From Hyparrhenia diplandra (Eukaryota > Streptophyta > Magnoliopsida > Poales > Poaceae): a stretch of 64,000 bases of DNA. The notes beneath the pieces were generated by a model. That model saw only the letters and a list, made by a program, of their open reading frames with translations. It did no database searches and was not told the DNA's origin. This document shows, in pieces, positions 34,230-45,119 of the stretch. The position numbers and the translations under genes are program-made. How positions within the stretch are numbered: the first letter of the stretch is position 1; every line of letters begins with the position of its first letter. Where the stretch lies: NCBI GenBank assembly GCA_015847255.1, contig JADLZK010007654.1, forward strand, positions 124,001 through 188,000, written 5' to 3'.

Positions 34230-34889
34230 GTACCAGCGGAGGTTACAGGCCGTGCCACAAGATTTACCGCGCCTCCTCCGTCGTTGTATATATAGCTTAA
34301 CTGATGTTCATGGGCCCTTGCCGCCGATCACCCCACGGCGATACGACGCCGTGCTCGCCATGCATGGTCGCAGTCATGAGGAGATGTACTACTACAGTGG
34401 TTCTCTCTAATCTGGCCGTGGTCTCTGAAGCCCTGATTAGATTGTACTGTCCAACAAATACAATGCTGAAAACAGCTCTGAAGATGGTGCATTTTATTTT
34501 GTCTGAACTTTGTGGATTTGATTCTTCTAGTCTACTGAAATAACCAAACAAGGTGGAGCACGTTCCAATTTACTAGCGTTATTGAAAAAATATGCTGACT
34601 CAGAACAAGCCTAGCTAGGATAGGGGAAAACTCTTATGAATCTGGTAGATAACAGAGTAACTGAAGATAAAAAAGGCAACCTGTTGTGGAGTAGAAATAT
34701 CAGTCTGAAATCAGGCAATGTTGATATAAATATCACCAATATGTAATGAATAAGATGCAGTAACTTCCTTTTCACATACCTTCAACTTGAACCTTAGTGT
34801 TTTGCGTGTAATAAGCTCAAAAGGCAGAGAAACGCTCTGAAATTCAGTTATCCGTCCATGTACAGTCAACACCAAGCGTCATTCTATCT
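34230..34889. other. Spacer between chromovirus and kinase relic
   Basis: Joined across the chromovirus this continues the GC-rich sequence left of 28,490 (gaggggc|gtaccagc). No gene is supported; it probably includes 3'-flanking sequence of the kinase relic. Confidence 0.4.
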
Positions 34890-37290
34890 CCGTGGGACCG
34901 TGAAGCTCATGACATTCAATGACTACCCAGTGTTGCGGGTTCTTCCACGTTCAGCATCCCGACGTGCAAAATACACAGGTTGCATTGGTATCGGGAGCTG
35001 AATGGTTTTGTTCGCCAGCATGGACAAAACTTCTAACATGAGTGGCAGTGGCCTACAGTTCAAACTATCTTGAACACACAAGAGTCATATATGGATGCAC
35101 CGTAACTTCATAGAGCGGACAATTATGTTTAACAAATGAGTCCACCAAATCTTCTGTTTTCCTATCCTTCCATAAGTTCCATGCCTGAATGGAGAGAGAA
35201 TTTTTCTTTTTCGAAAAGGACCACAAAAGGTTTGCAGTGATTTCTATTAGGCGAATAAAGGAAAAGGCAAGTGCCAGCCCAACTTTCTGACCGGAAACCG
35301 GGCGGAAAAACCATACAATTGTGGAGGGTACCCTTCTCCATCTGTACACCTAGGTACCAAATCAACTCAAACTCGCGCCACAACTAGCGCTCACTCAACT
35401 CAACTTATGGGAGTGTTCCATTTGCACTCACACCACTAACCACTTGGATGGCAAAAAAAATTCAACATGAAAACCGCTCGATTGGATTGGGACATCAATA
35501 CGAGCCGCCAACAACGACAACTCGCCCAACTCAACTAACAAACTAGGCGGATGGAAAAATAAGTAAAACTTGAAAGCTCGGCTCGGTTGGATTGAGGCAT
35601 CAGCAGAGCACCCATCAATACCATTTTCGGTTGGATTGGGATATCGACCACATAATAGCCGCCACCGCCAACTCCACCGGCGCCTCACAGCGGAGAAGCG
35701 GCGACCCAACTTCGTCGCTGCCACTCTCAGCGGGCGTCACGGAGAGGATGGCCACGCAAGTAGCGAAGCTTCGTCACCCCGCCAACCAGGCCACGTGAAA
35801 CCGGCCTCCCTCGGCGCGGCGATGCGGCCGCCATAGAAGACCAAAGGGGGAGGGGCGGCAAAGGCGAAAGGACTGCCCCCAACACCACAGGTCTCCAGCC
35901 ACCGCCACCACGCTGCCTCACCTGCAAGTTGCACCTTCACGGCCACCACCGACCCCGGGATCACGGACCAAAGCGTACCCGAGCTTTTGCGCCGCGAGCA
36001 TCACCACCAACCAAGCCCCTACCGGCCAAGCCAAGGCGAGTCTCGGATGCGGCGCTTCCAAAGGAGGACCACGGGCGCCAGCCAGTACCCGTCGTCGCCG
36101 TCCAAAAAGGACAAGGTTTTCACCCTACGACCCGGTGCTGCAAGAACATGATGACTCCCAATGGTGCCCCGGCGAGGGCGGCGGCGTCAAAAGGCGCCAC
36201 CGGCATCGCCATTGACAACGGCGTCGGTGGAAGCTTTGCCCGCTCAGCACCATGTTTGTCGCACTCCGAGGCCATGCGGAAAAGCACGCTCCCCGCTACC
36301 ACCACCGCCTGTACTAGAAGAAGCCAGACACCGCTGAGGCACCACCCCGACACCACGGCAAGCGCCGCCCCGGCCTCGGCCCCACCACCACGGTGGGCGC
36401 CATACGGGAAGCGTCGTCGAGTAGAGGGGGTACCAACCATCTTGTTGCAGCCACCCAGTCGTCCGCCGCCTTGAAACGCCCCTAGCTCCACCAACTCCGG
36501 CCACCATGCCCCGGAAACGAGAGGCCGGCGGCCCCAGCCATGGCCACCCGGTCCACACCACCAACCCACTGCCACCACCAAAACCACACGCCACCACCAC
36601 CCACTACCACCAGCACACTGCGCCACCTACGTCGATGCAGCCCGGAGCGCGCAGGTCCAGCCTGGAAGGCGGTTACGGTCGTCGGAGGACCAGATCGCCC
36701 CTCGGCGCCAAGACGAGGCGTCGTTGTGGCGGCCCTCACTCCGCCACGGGCCCCACCGCGGTAGTCCCGCTAGGATGGCGGGCGGTGCGGAGCCACCAGA
36801 TCCGTCGCCAAGAGCTGCCAGCCCGGGGGGGCGACCCGTCCGCTGGAGTTAGCGTGGCCGCGGGCCGCCCGATCCGTCAGGCCAGGCCTCCTCACCGGTC
36901 GAACTCCTAAGCGGGGAAAGGAGGCCCCGCTGCGCCTTCCCTTGCGTTCGGCCGGGCTCCGGCATTCCTTTCGGGTGGCGGCGGGGCGGGCTGGCGGTGG
37001 AGCTTGGGGTGGCGGCGCTAGGGTTGGAGGACCGCCCGTGCCGCTCCCGGGAGGAGGGAGGCGGGGCGGGGGACAGTGCACTGTGAGAGAGAGAATTTTC
37101 TCAGCGAGTATATTTTCAGAGGTATTCATAGTACTGGATAGGGAATGTCACCCAGTACTTACATATTATACGATAAGGTTAGGAAAATCCGTGAGAAGAT
37201 GTGGTGAGCTGATCTTTAATCCACTCTCAATCTCCAACAGTAGAACACCAAAGCTGTAGGTGTCTGACTTAACTAAAAATAATGCCATAA
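34890..37290 (-). pseudogene. S-domain receptor-kinase relic (two 3' exons), split by an insertion
   Basis: Minus-strand exon 6 remnant at about 37,150-37,290 reads VKSDTYSFGVLLLEIESGLK and ISSPHLLTDFPNLIV, the C-lobe of the kinase. The exon 7 remnant at about 34,890-35,187 reads AWNLWKDRKTEDLVDSFVKH, then in other frames LLCVQDSLNCRPLP and QLPIPMQPVYFARRDAE, ending MSFTVPRR. It matches exons 6 and 7 of the kinase at 4.8-8.6 kb block by block. A stop replaces a Gly codon in CIHIGLL and there are frame changes. The 5' exons are missing. The intron between the two exons, 86 bp in the other gene, is about 1.95 kb here because of the insertion. Confidence 0.8.
35206..37086. mobile_element. 1.9-kb GC-rich insertion in the kinase relic intron, class unknown
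   Basis: Direct repeat gagagagaatttt occurs at 35,192-35,204 and 37,087-37,099. Removing the sequence between them restores an intron of about the length seen in the intact paralogue. The insert is AT-rich at its left end and very GC-rich (Pro/Arg/His codon-like repeats) from about 35,650. The cgattggattggga / ggttggattgagg words repeat at 35,478, 35,583 and 35,629. No transposase or LTR is recognisable. It could be a MULE-type carrier of host DNA or a LINE 5' fragment. Confidence 0.5.
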
Positions 37291-37656
37291 GCTGTCATAC
37301 TATCTCAAGACTTGTCTGTACTGCGCTTTCTCGTAAATAATGCCACACTGTTATATTTGGATTTGGTCATGATTACAGTTTGATATTACTGTTAGATCTT
37401 CCATCTGCTGCCACACTGCCTATTACTGAATGTTAATCAACCATTAAATCACAAGTTCTCAAGTTGTGTTATTTTCAAAAAGATATTTGTCAGTTTTCAC
37501 AAAATCACGATGCTAATCAACCATGAAATCAGGTTGGTGGTGAAAAGATATATGACAAAGAAAAGGAGGGGTTTCTAGCTAATGCAATGTAATGCTAATC
37601 GGTGAACACATTTCAAAACAAACCTTTGTAACGTTCATGGTTGTTTAAGAGCTTTG
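37291..37656. other. Flank between kinase relic and Tat element
   Basis: AT-rich, no gene. Does not resemble MOSC-gene sequence, although the other side of the Tat element is MOSC gene. Confidence 0.45.
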
Positions 37657-38956
37657 TGGGGATCAATATCTTGGATGACCCCAAACCGTGAGACCCTCGG
37701 ACATCATGACTCAGGGGATCCTAATCAAGGACCTCTCCTCCAACCCGCTCCCGAGTAGGGGCCGGTTGCGCCCATGGCCGCCTACGGCGAGTAGGTTATG
37801 CGGCGCGAGCTCTTTCACGGCGGAGACCTCTTTCCGCCTCGCTCGAGGTCTCCGTCGTCGACCTTTTTCGAGTTGGTGCGCTCGAGCTCTCGGTTGCGAC
37901 CTCTCTCCGGTCGCTCGAGCTCGGGCTCGGCGGTTCGCCTGCCACAACGCCCGGCCACGAGCTCGTCCCCCGGCGTCACGCGGGAGAGCGCAAATGCTGG
38001 GAGTTGGCCAACCACTCACGGCGGGCCTTTAGCCCTTGTGAGGGGCACGGTGGCGGAAGGCGGCCGTCCGTCGGTCGCCCGCCATGCGATGACTCCAACG
38101 ATGCGTCCACGGTCTTGGCAAAGTAGGTACGGCGTGCGCGTGCCTCATCCCGGTGTGATGGCGCCCATGCGGAGTGGGACCGATTCAACCGCGATTGGGG
38201 TGGTGCGACCCTTTGCGCCACCGGACCCAGGATTGGCGTGCGGCGGCGACCAATTCGGCATCAAGCCGTCGGGAGCTCGGGGAGAGGACCTTGGCCCGAG
38301 GAGCTCGATCGTCGCGTCTGTCAACTCAACTCCGTCACCATGGCCGGGAGGCAGCGCCGCCGGCCCATACGCCATCGTCGCGACATAGGCACCCCCATGC
38401 CGAAGGGACGACTTCAACCTCGGTCTAGGGCAGGTGACATGACCATCATCAAAGCCCCAACCACCACGAGCGGCGATCAACGGCTTCCGGCGCTCCAAGG
38501 CAGCCGGCTGGCGAGAAATAGCTCGAGGCCAATCAGCGAGCTCGTTGGGAGAGCTCTTCCGCGACAATACACGGTGTCGTATTATTCCACCTACCCTCGC
38601 CCCAACCAGGAGGCTTGCATGTTCTATCCCCCTTACTACTATAAAAGGAGGGGTAGGGCTCTCGGTTGGGGCAAGGAAAAAAAAGAGGGCAACGCACCGC
38701 GGTCCTTCTCAAACCCGCGTCACCACTCTCATATTGGCACTTGCCTCAATCTTAGAGACTTGGGAGCCCGCTCCCTCTCTCGATCCGCTTATGCGCACCC
38801 GATGCGGCGTTTGGGCTCGAATAGTGAACACCTTTGGACTAGGAGCCCGATTTTTGCCCCCGAACAGTATAAAAACTGTGTCATTGTCTCTTGAGTTAGG
38901 CCATTCGGTCCGCACTAGCCACCATTCTTTGTGGCGGTGGTATTAGACCCACGGCA
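37657..38956 (+). repeat. 5' LTR of the Tat element
   Basis: Begins TGGGGATCAATATCTTGG, contains TATAAAAG at 38,640-38,647 (probable promoter), ends ccacggca. The interior begins at 38,957 with gttgcgcgcccgtggtagg, a probable tRNA primer-binding region. Confidence 0.85.
38640..38647 (+). promoter_or_regulatory. TATA box of the Tat 5' LTR
   Basis: TATAAAAG in a conserved block present in both LTRs (second copy 53,082-53,089), about 310 bp before the LTR end. This is the usual position for a Ty3 LTR promoter. Confidence 0.6.
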
Positions 38957-39169
38957 GTTGCGCGCCCGTGGTAGGGGCGCTAATGCGGCGATCTTCCACT
39001 CGATGGCTTCTTCATCATCGCCCGGCCGGAGGCGGCGGCGTTGCCGGCACCGCCGACTTCACCGGCACGAGCCGGCGAAGTCACTCATTTGACCGCGTCT
39101 TCACACCGCCCGTGCGGCGTGAGGGGCGTCCCGGGCGCCTCAGCGGCGCCACGGTTCCATCCTCGCCGA

Positions 39170-40960
39170 CATGAGGCAAGGCTCCGCCAAGCCCGCTAGC
39201 CCCATCCGTAGCGGCGGCGGATCGTTTCTTCGTCTGATCAAAGGACCTCCTCCCCGACATCCTCGGGGCGAGCCTCACTGGAGCTGTTCGGAAAGCGTCA
39301 CCTCTCCATCGCCAGCGTCGCCCTCCCAGCTCGCCGGCGGGCCTTGGCTAGCGGTGGAAGAATTTCTGACGGCATACGCCAAGATGTACCCGATAGGCGG
39401 CCGGGTCTCCCTCCTTTGGGCGATGAACCCCGGAAGGCGTCGGTCCATGGCTTCGAGCTCGCCCTCGATGGGATGAGCCTCACGATTTGCGACCCACACG
39501 TCGGTGTTACGTGTGCCACGCCCCGAAGGGGGTCGCGGCGACCATTCCCCCGACTCCGAGCACACGCCCCGAGAACTCGCCGCATGCCAGCGTGGCCGCT
39601 TTGTCGATCACGTCAAGGCCGGCGGAGGAGCTCGAGGGCTCGGGAGGGGTGCGGCTCGGGAGGCGCGAGGCCCTCCTCGCTCAAGGAGGAAGGGCGTCCC
39701 AAAGAAGCGGGGGCGACGCGGGCGTCCGTGACCGTATCAAGCTGCGGCGATACCCGAACAACTCCGCCGGTCGGGAGAGCCTCCCGAACCAGCGGCCGCC
39801 CGCGTTGCCTGGGCATTGCCGGTCCCAGGGACCCCGAGCCGCGCCGAGCCACGGCAGGTCAAGCTCGTGGCGGAGCGGCGTCTGGCGGCGGCAAGCTCGC
39901 GCTCGCCGGCGTCGACTCGGGAGGAGCGAGGCCTCCTCACCCGAGAGGTCCCAGCCGTGGTCCCGGCGGAGGCCCGCGGCGCCGCGTGACACCATCAACG
40001 CCCAGCGGAAGGCGGAAGCCAGCGCGTCTGGCGCCCCCGGGGGCGGCGACAAACACCGCCCGTGGCGACTCGAGAAGCATCCGCGGAATGCGACAAGCCG
40101 TCGCGGGCGTCACGGCGGCGGCGACGGACAGGGCGCGGCACGCGGGCGGCGCCGGTCGTCTCCCGTCTCGGCGAGACCGCGGGCGCGGCTCGAGCTCAGG
40201 GGAGGCCGGGGGCGCCGGCTCGCGCCACGGCGCCCCCTTCCCTTCGTTTCGGGCTCCGACCTCGGTGCGAAGTACAGCGGGGAGGCCGACCCGCCACTGG
40301 CTCGAAGACTACCGCCTCGGTTGTCAAGGCTCGGAGGTCTTAAACGGCGATTATTTCATCATCTTGCCCCTCTATCTTGCTGGTCGGCTCGTTCTTGGCT
40401 CGAGCACCTCTTGGGAGGGCACCATCCGCGGCCCGGGAGGATCTGCGGGCGTCTTCGTCGGTAACTTCCGGGGCACTTGCCGCGGGCCCGAGGCACGGCG
40501 TGGGACCTCTCGGGGGATGCAAGCAGAAGAAAGGGGAGCTCTGCGACTACATCGGCGCTTCTCCAAACTCTGCAACAACCTCTCAGGGCCTCCGACTCGA
40601 AATCATCACCGCGTTTACCTTCGGCACCACTTGCGAGAGTCTCATCCGCGACTCGGCGTCAAGCCGGTCCGTGAAGGAGCTCCTCGACCTCGCCCGCCAG
40701 GACACGCCGGGGAGAGGATGCGTCTCGCCGTCCGGAGCAGGGCAAGCCAAACGACGGCGGGCCGCGGGTGGATCCGCTCCCACCCCGCAAGAGGAAGAAC
40801 AAGAAGAATAAGCGCCCCGCGACGGCGGCGGCGAGTTTGTCGCCATCGCGGACAAAGCGCCAAAGACCCCAGAAGGGGAAAAGGCCTCGCCCACAAGGAA
40901 CGCCGACAAGATGCTCGAGGCCCGTGCCCACATCACGAGGGCCCGTCAAGCACAAGATGA
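39170..40960 (+). pseudogene. Tat gag, frame-broken
   Basis: Clear gag blocks near the 3' end: KKGELCDYIG (from about 40,527), IITAFTFGTTCESLIRD (about 40,598-40,650), VKELLDLA, then a basic stretch PPRKRKNKKNKRP and a His/Cys-type remnant PHHEGPVKHKMK near 40,930-40,960. The part from 39,170 to 40,500 is GC-rich; its long open frames (for example 39,344-40,960) are mosaics of several frames and are not individually credible proteins. Gag would package the element RNA. Confidence 0.65.
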
Positions 40961-41199
40961 AGGGTATGTCGGCTCTGAAGAAGCACGTGATGGGCGCGGC
41001 CCGGGGAGGCGCCAGGGTGACCGCCCGAGCCTATGGCGGGAGCCAGGGACGGGGGGCGGCAAGCGTCTACATCGAGGACTGGCGCCGTCAGCGTCGTCTT
41101 CGGCGACCCCGGACTCTGAGTCAAGCGCCGGCCGGAAGCTCACGGCGCCAGTTCTCTTCAGAACTGCGGCCCGCCTACCTCAAGTGGTGGGGCTCGGCA

Positions 41200-44100
41200 A
41201 TCTATGCCGAGGAGCCCGACCATCCCACCGTTAGGTATCCGAGGAGGTACCGCTTCGTCGTCGACCATCATCGGCACCAAAGCGCCTCGGCAAGGTGTTG
41301 ATGGGCGGCGGCGGCCTCAACCTCCTCTGCGTCCACGCCTCCAAGCCCTCGGCATCACAAAGCGCGCCGCCCCTCACGGGACGTCCATGGCGTGAATGCG
41401 GGGAAGCGAAGCGGTCCCTTCGGACGGATCGACCTCCGTTACCTTCGGCACCCGGATAACTTAGGAAGGAGACCCTCACGTTCGAGGTGCTCCCCTTCAG
41501 GAGCAGCCCACCATGCGCTCTTGGGCGGCCATGCTATCGCGAAATTCATGGCCGTCCCCAGCTACACCTACCTCAAGCTTAAGATCCCGGACCCAGGGGG
41601 TCATCACGTCGACCACCTTGAGCAACGCACGTTGGTGCGAGCCGCCGCCGTCGATCTGCTTGGCCTTGGTCGAGATCGACGGATGCTGCCCAGGACCCGG
41701 CTTTGGGCCGGTGCGGAGGACTCCCAGGAGCACAAGAAACCGCGGGCACGAGGCTATGGCCGGGCTCAAAGCGGACCGGGGATCGGCCCATCGGTGAACT
41801 CTGTGAAGGCCGTAGGCACTTTCGAGCCAGAAGGGCCGTAAGGAGATAGAGGTCAATCGGGACGGCCCACACCCTCCGCGTAGGGTCCGAGCTCTCCTCC
41901 TAGGAGGGCGGGAGAGCTCGTCGACTTTCTCAGCTTGAACCTCGACGTGTTTGCGTGGGGCCTCGACATGCACGGCATGCAGGGAAGTCGCCGAGCACTC
42001 CTTGAACATTAAGCCGAAGCTCGGTAGGTGAAGCAACGACTCGGGCGTTTCGATGACGATCGGCGCCAAGCAATCGCCGAGGAGATAGATAAACTCTTAG
42101 CCGCTAGGTTTATCAAGGAGGTGTATCATCAGTGGATAGCCAACCTGTACTAGTCAAAGAAGAAGAATGGGAAATGGAGAATGTGTGTTGATTACACGGG
42201 CCTCAACAAGGCATGCCCAAAGGATCCGTTTCCTTTGCGGCGTCGACCAAATCGTTGACTCCACCTCGGTGCGAAACCCCTGTTTTCTCGGCGCCTACTC
42301 GGCTACCACCGGATAGCGATGAGCGAGCTCGATCAGCTCGCCACCTCCTTCATCACTCCGTTTGGCGCATTACATTGCGTGGCGATGCCCGCCGGTTTGA
42401 AGAATCTTTGGCGCCACCTTCAAAAGGTGTATGCGAAAGTCTTCAAAAGAGCTCCTCGGGAAGCTTGTAGGAAGCTTACGTCGATGACATCGTCGTCAAA
42501 GCAACCTTTCGAAAAGAGCTGCGTCGGGACCTCGAAAAGGTGCCAGCCAAACTCAGGAATACGGGGTCAAGCTCAGCCCAGAAAATGCGTTTTTGAGGGT
42601 CCACGAGGAAGATTGCTCGGCTTGTCTCGTCTCGGAGAGGCGGCATCGAAGCCAACCCGAAAAAATCACCGCCATCACGAACATGGGGCGATTAAGAGCG
42701 TCAAATGCGTGCGGCTCACGGGCTGCCTCGCGGCGCGGTCGTTTCATAGCGGCTCGGGAGGCGAAGCCTCCCTCTCTACAAGCTGGCTGAGAAGAAAACC
42801 CGAGGCGCTTCTCACGGGACTTGCGAGGCCCGGCAAGCCCCTCGACTCCCTGAAACAACTCCTTGCCCGATGACCCGCTTTGTGCTCGTTGCTCTGCAGC
42901 TAATGGCCGATCCTTCTCTACATCGCGGCCACCTCGAAGGTGGTGAGCACCGCTTCGTCGTCGGGGAGAGAGGAGGGGCGGCGCTCAAGGTACGGCGCCG
43001 GTGTGCCGTCGGTGAGGTCTCACCCGACACCAAGACTTTCGATACTCACGGCTCGGCTTCGTGTGTTAGCGGCTGCTCATCACCCATAGCTCCAAGCTCG
43101 GACACTGCCGACTCCCCCGGTGGCCGTCGTCTCGGTATCCCTCGGGGAGGTCATCCAGCGGCCGAGGTCACGGGGGATGGCCAGAGTGGGCAATCGAGCT
43201 CATGGGGCGAAATCGCGTATGTGCCCGAAGGCGCCATCAAGTCTGGGCTCTGCCGGACTTCATTGCGAATGGACCGGGTCGAGCAGCCGCCCGGGCAGAC
43301 GACATCCAGTCTTGGACCCCTACGCCCCGGATCGGTGAAGTATGGCGGCGGCGTCGGCCTCATCTTCACCTCTCGAAAAAGTACGCATGAAATACTCGAT
43401 ACGCTTGCACTTCCCGCGTCCAACAACGTGGCGAATCTGAGCGTTGGTGAGCGGGTTACGAAGTGCGCTGGCTTCGCTCATCCGGCACCTCGGTCAGGGG
43501 AGACTCGAGCTCGTCAAAACCGGGTCATGAAGAGGTTCACTAACGTCGGCCGAAGATGGTCGCGTACCACCGAGGAAGGTCAGGAACTCGAGGAGGAACA
43601 CTTCCGCAGCGGAGGTCAGCCGTCCACCCGCAACCTCAACACTTGGCTTGGCCCGACACCCTCGCCAAGCTCGCGTCGGACCGCTGCCCGGTCCCGGGAG
43701 TCTTCATGCACGAGACAACACAAGCCGGTCGGCTCGGGGAGCCCGTTTCGGGAGCGCGAACTCAAGCTCCCGGCGGACCCCATGGACCGGCGTCCGCGCG
43801 GGGCGCCGAGGGCGCCCCGACGCTAGAGACTTTGCAAGCGGCGAGCTCTTCGGCTGAGCTCGGGGGCTAACTTCGCGGAAGCTCGGGGGTGGTCGGGTCG
43901 AGCCACCGGCATTGGGCGTGCGGCGTGTTGTTACGATGCATTTGGGCAAGGCGGCTTCCCGGGCGGGAGGCGTCGCGGCGGCTTCGCCGGAGGGCTAAGG
44001 CTTTTTTGCCCTCGTGGGGGAAGAGCTCTACAGGCGTGGGGCAAGCGGCGTTCTACGTGGCTGCATCACCGTCCAAGATGGTCAGAGCTCGTCAAAGAGA

Positions 44101-45119
44101 TCAGCGAGGCGAGAATGCGGCCATCCCGCGGCACCAGCGGGCCCTCGTCGGGAAAGCCTTCCGTCAAGGCTTCTCTTGGCGACGCCCGCGGTCGCCGGCG
44201 CCACTTCGAGTCGTCCGGCGTTGTGAGGGCTGCCGAGTTCTTCGCTAAGCGAGGGACACACCTCCGGCTCAAGCCCTCAAGCGATCCGCTCACGGCCGTT
44301 CGCGATGCGGGGTCTTGACATGGTGGGACCATTCCGAGGACGGCCAGGAGGATACACGCATCTCCTCGTCGCCATCGACAAGTTCTCAAGTGGATCGGAA
44401 GTCATGCCCATCGCGCGATGTCGAGCCGGAGACCGTCAAGTTCTTCACCGGCATTATCCACCGCCCGGTCGAACTTCGATCATCACCGACAGCGGCACCA
44501 ACCGTGGGGAAGTCTTCATCGGTGCGGCGATCCGCGGCATCAGCGTCGACCGCGGCCGTATCGGCCATCCTCGGACCAGCGGACGGTGGGCGAGCCAGCG
44601 GCATGATCCTCGGGCGTGAAGTCCCGCATCTTGGGGAGGCTCGAAAGTGCGCCCGCCGATGGCTGGTCGAGCTCAGCGGTCGTGTGGAGTCTTCGGTACC
44701 ACACCAGCGCGGGGCCTTTGGACGAACCCGTTCTTCCTCGTCTTGGTCAGGCGGTTCTTCTCTACCGAGCTCGATACGGCTCACCCGAGCTCGGACCGGC
44801 GAGCACAATAACCCGGGCTTTCGAGCGCCGTGGACCAGCTTCGGCGAAGCTCGTGATATCGCGCTCATCCACTCCGCCAAGTACCTACAATCCATGCGGC
44901 GCTACCGGCGACACGTCGGGGGCGAAGACCCGGCGTCGGCGATCCCGTCCCTACGGCGAGGTCAAAGCACGAAGGGCGGGGCACAAGCTCTCAGCGCCAT
45001 GGGAGGTCCCTTTATCATCGACCAAATATTGAGGCGAACGCGTACAAGCTCAAGGACCATCAAGGGCGAATCCTCACCAGCGCATGGAACATCGAGCAGC
45101 TACGTCGCTTCTACCCTTA
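41200..45119 (+). pseudogene. Tat pol (protease, RT, RNase H, integrase), frame-broken
   Basis: Protease remnant near 41,297 (VLMGGGGLNLLC, where the catalytic DGG/DSG block is altered) and KFMAVPSYTYLKLKIP (about 41,547-41,590). RT: CVDYTGLNKACPKDPFPL (42,187-42,240), ELDQLATSFITPFGALHC (about 42,325-42,380), then a degraded active-site block near 42,480 and GLLRLGE-type ends. RNase H: GGGVGLIFTSRKSTHE (43,342-43,390) and ASNNVA. Integrase: GLDMVGPF (44,308), YTHLLVAIDKFS (44,353-44,388), IITDSGTN (about 44,476-44,499), LIHSAKYLQSMRRY, ending WNIEQLRRFYP and a stop at about 45,119. The pieces alternate between frames, so no polyprotein is made. Confidence 0.75.

Noticed and set aside
39344..40960. 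A 538-codon open frame in the GC-rich Tat interior
   Set aside because: Its translation is low-complexity Arg/Pro/Ala and only briefly matches gag before leaving frame. GC-rich DNA with few stops gives long chance frames; the real gag blocks are spread over several frames.
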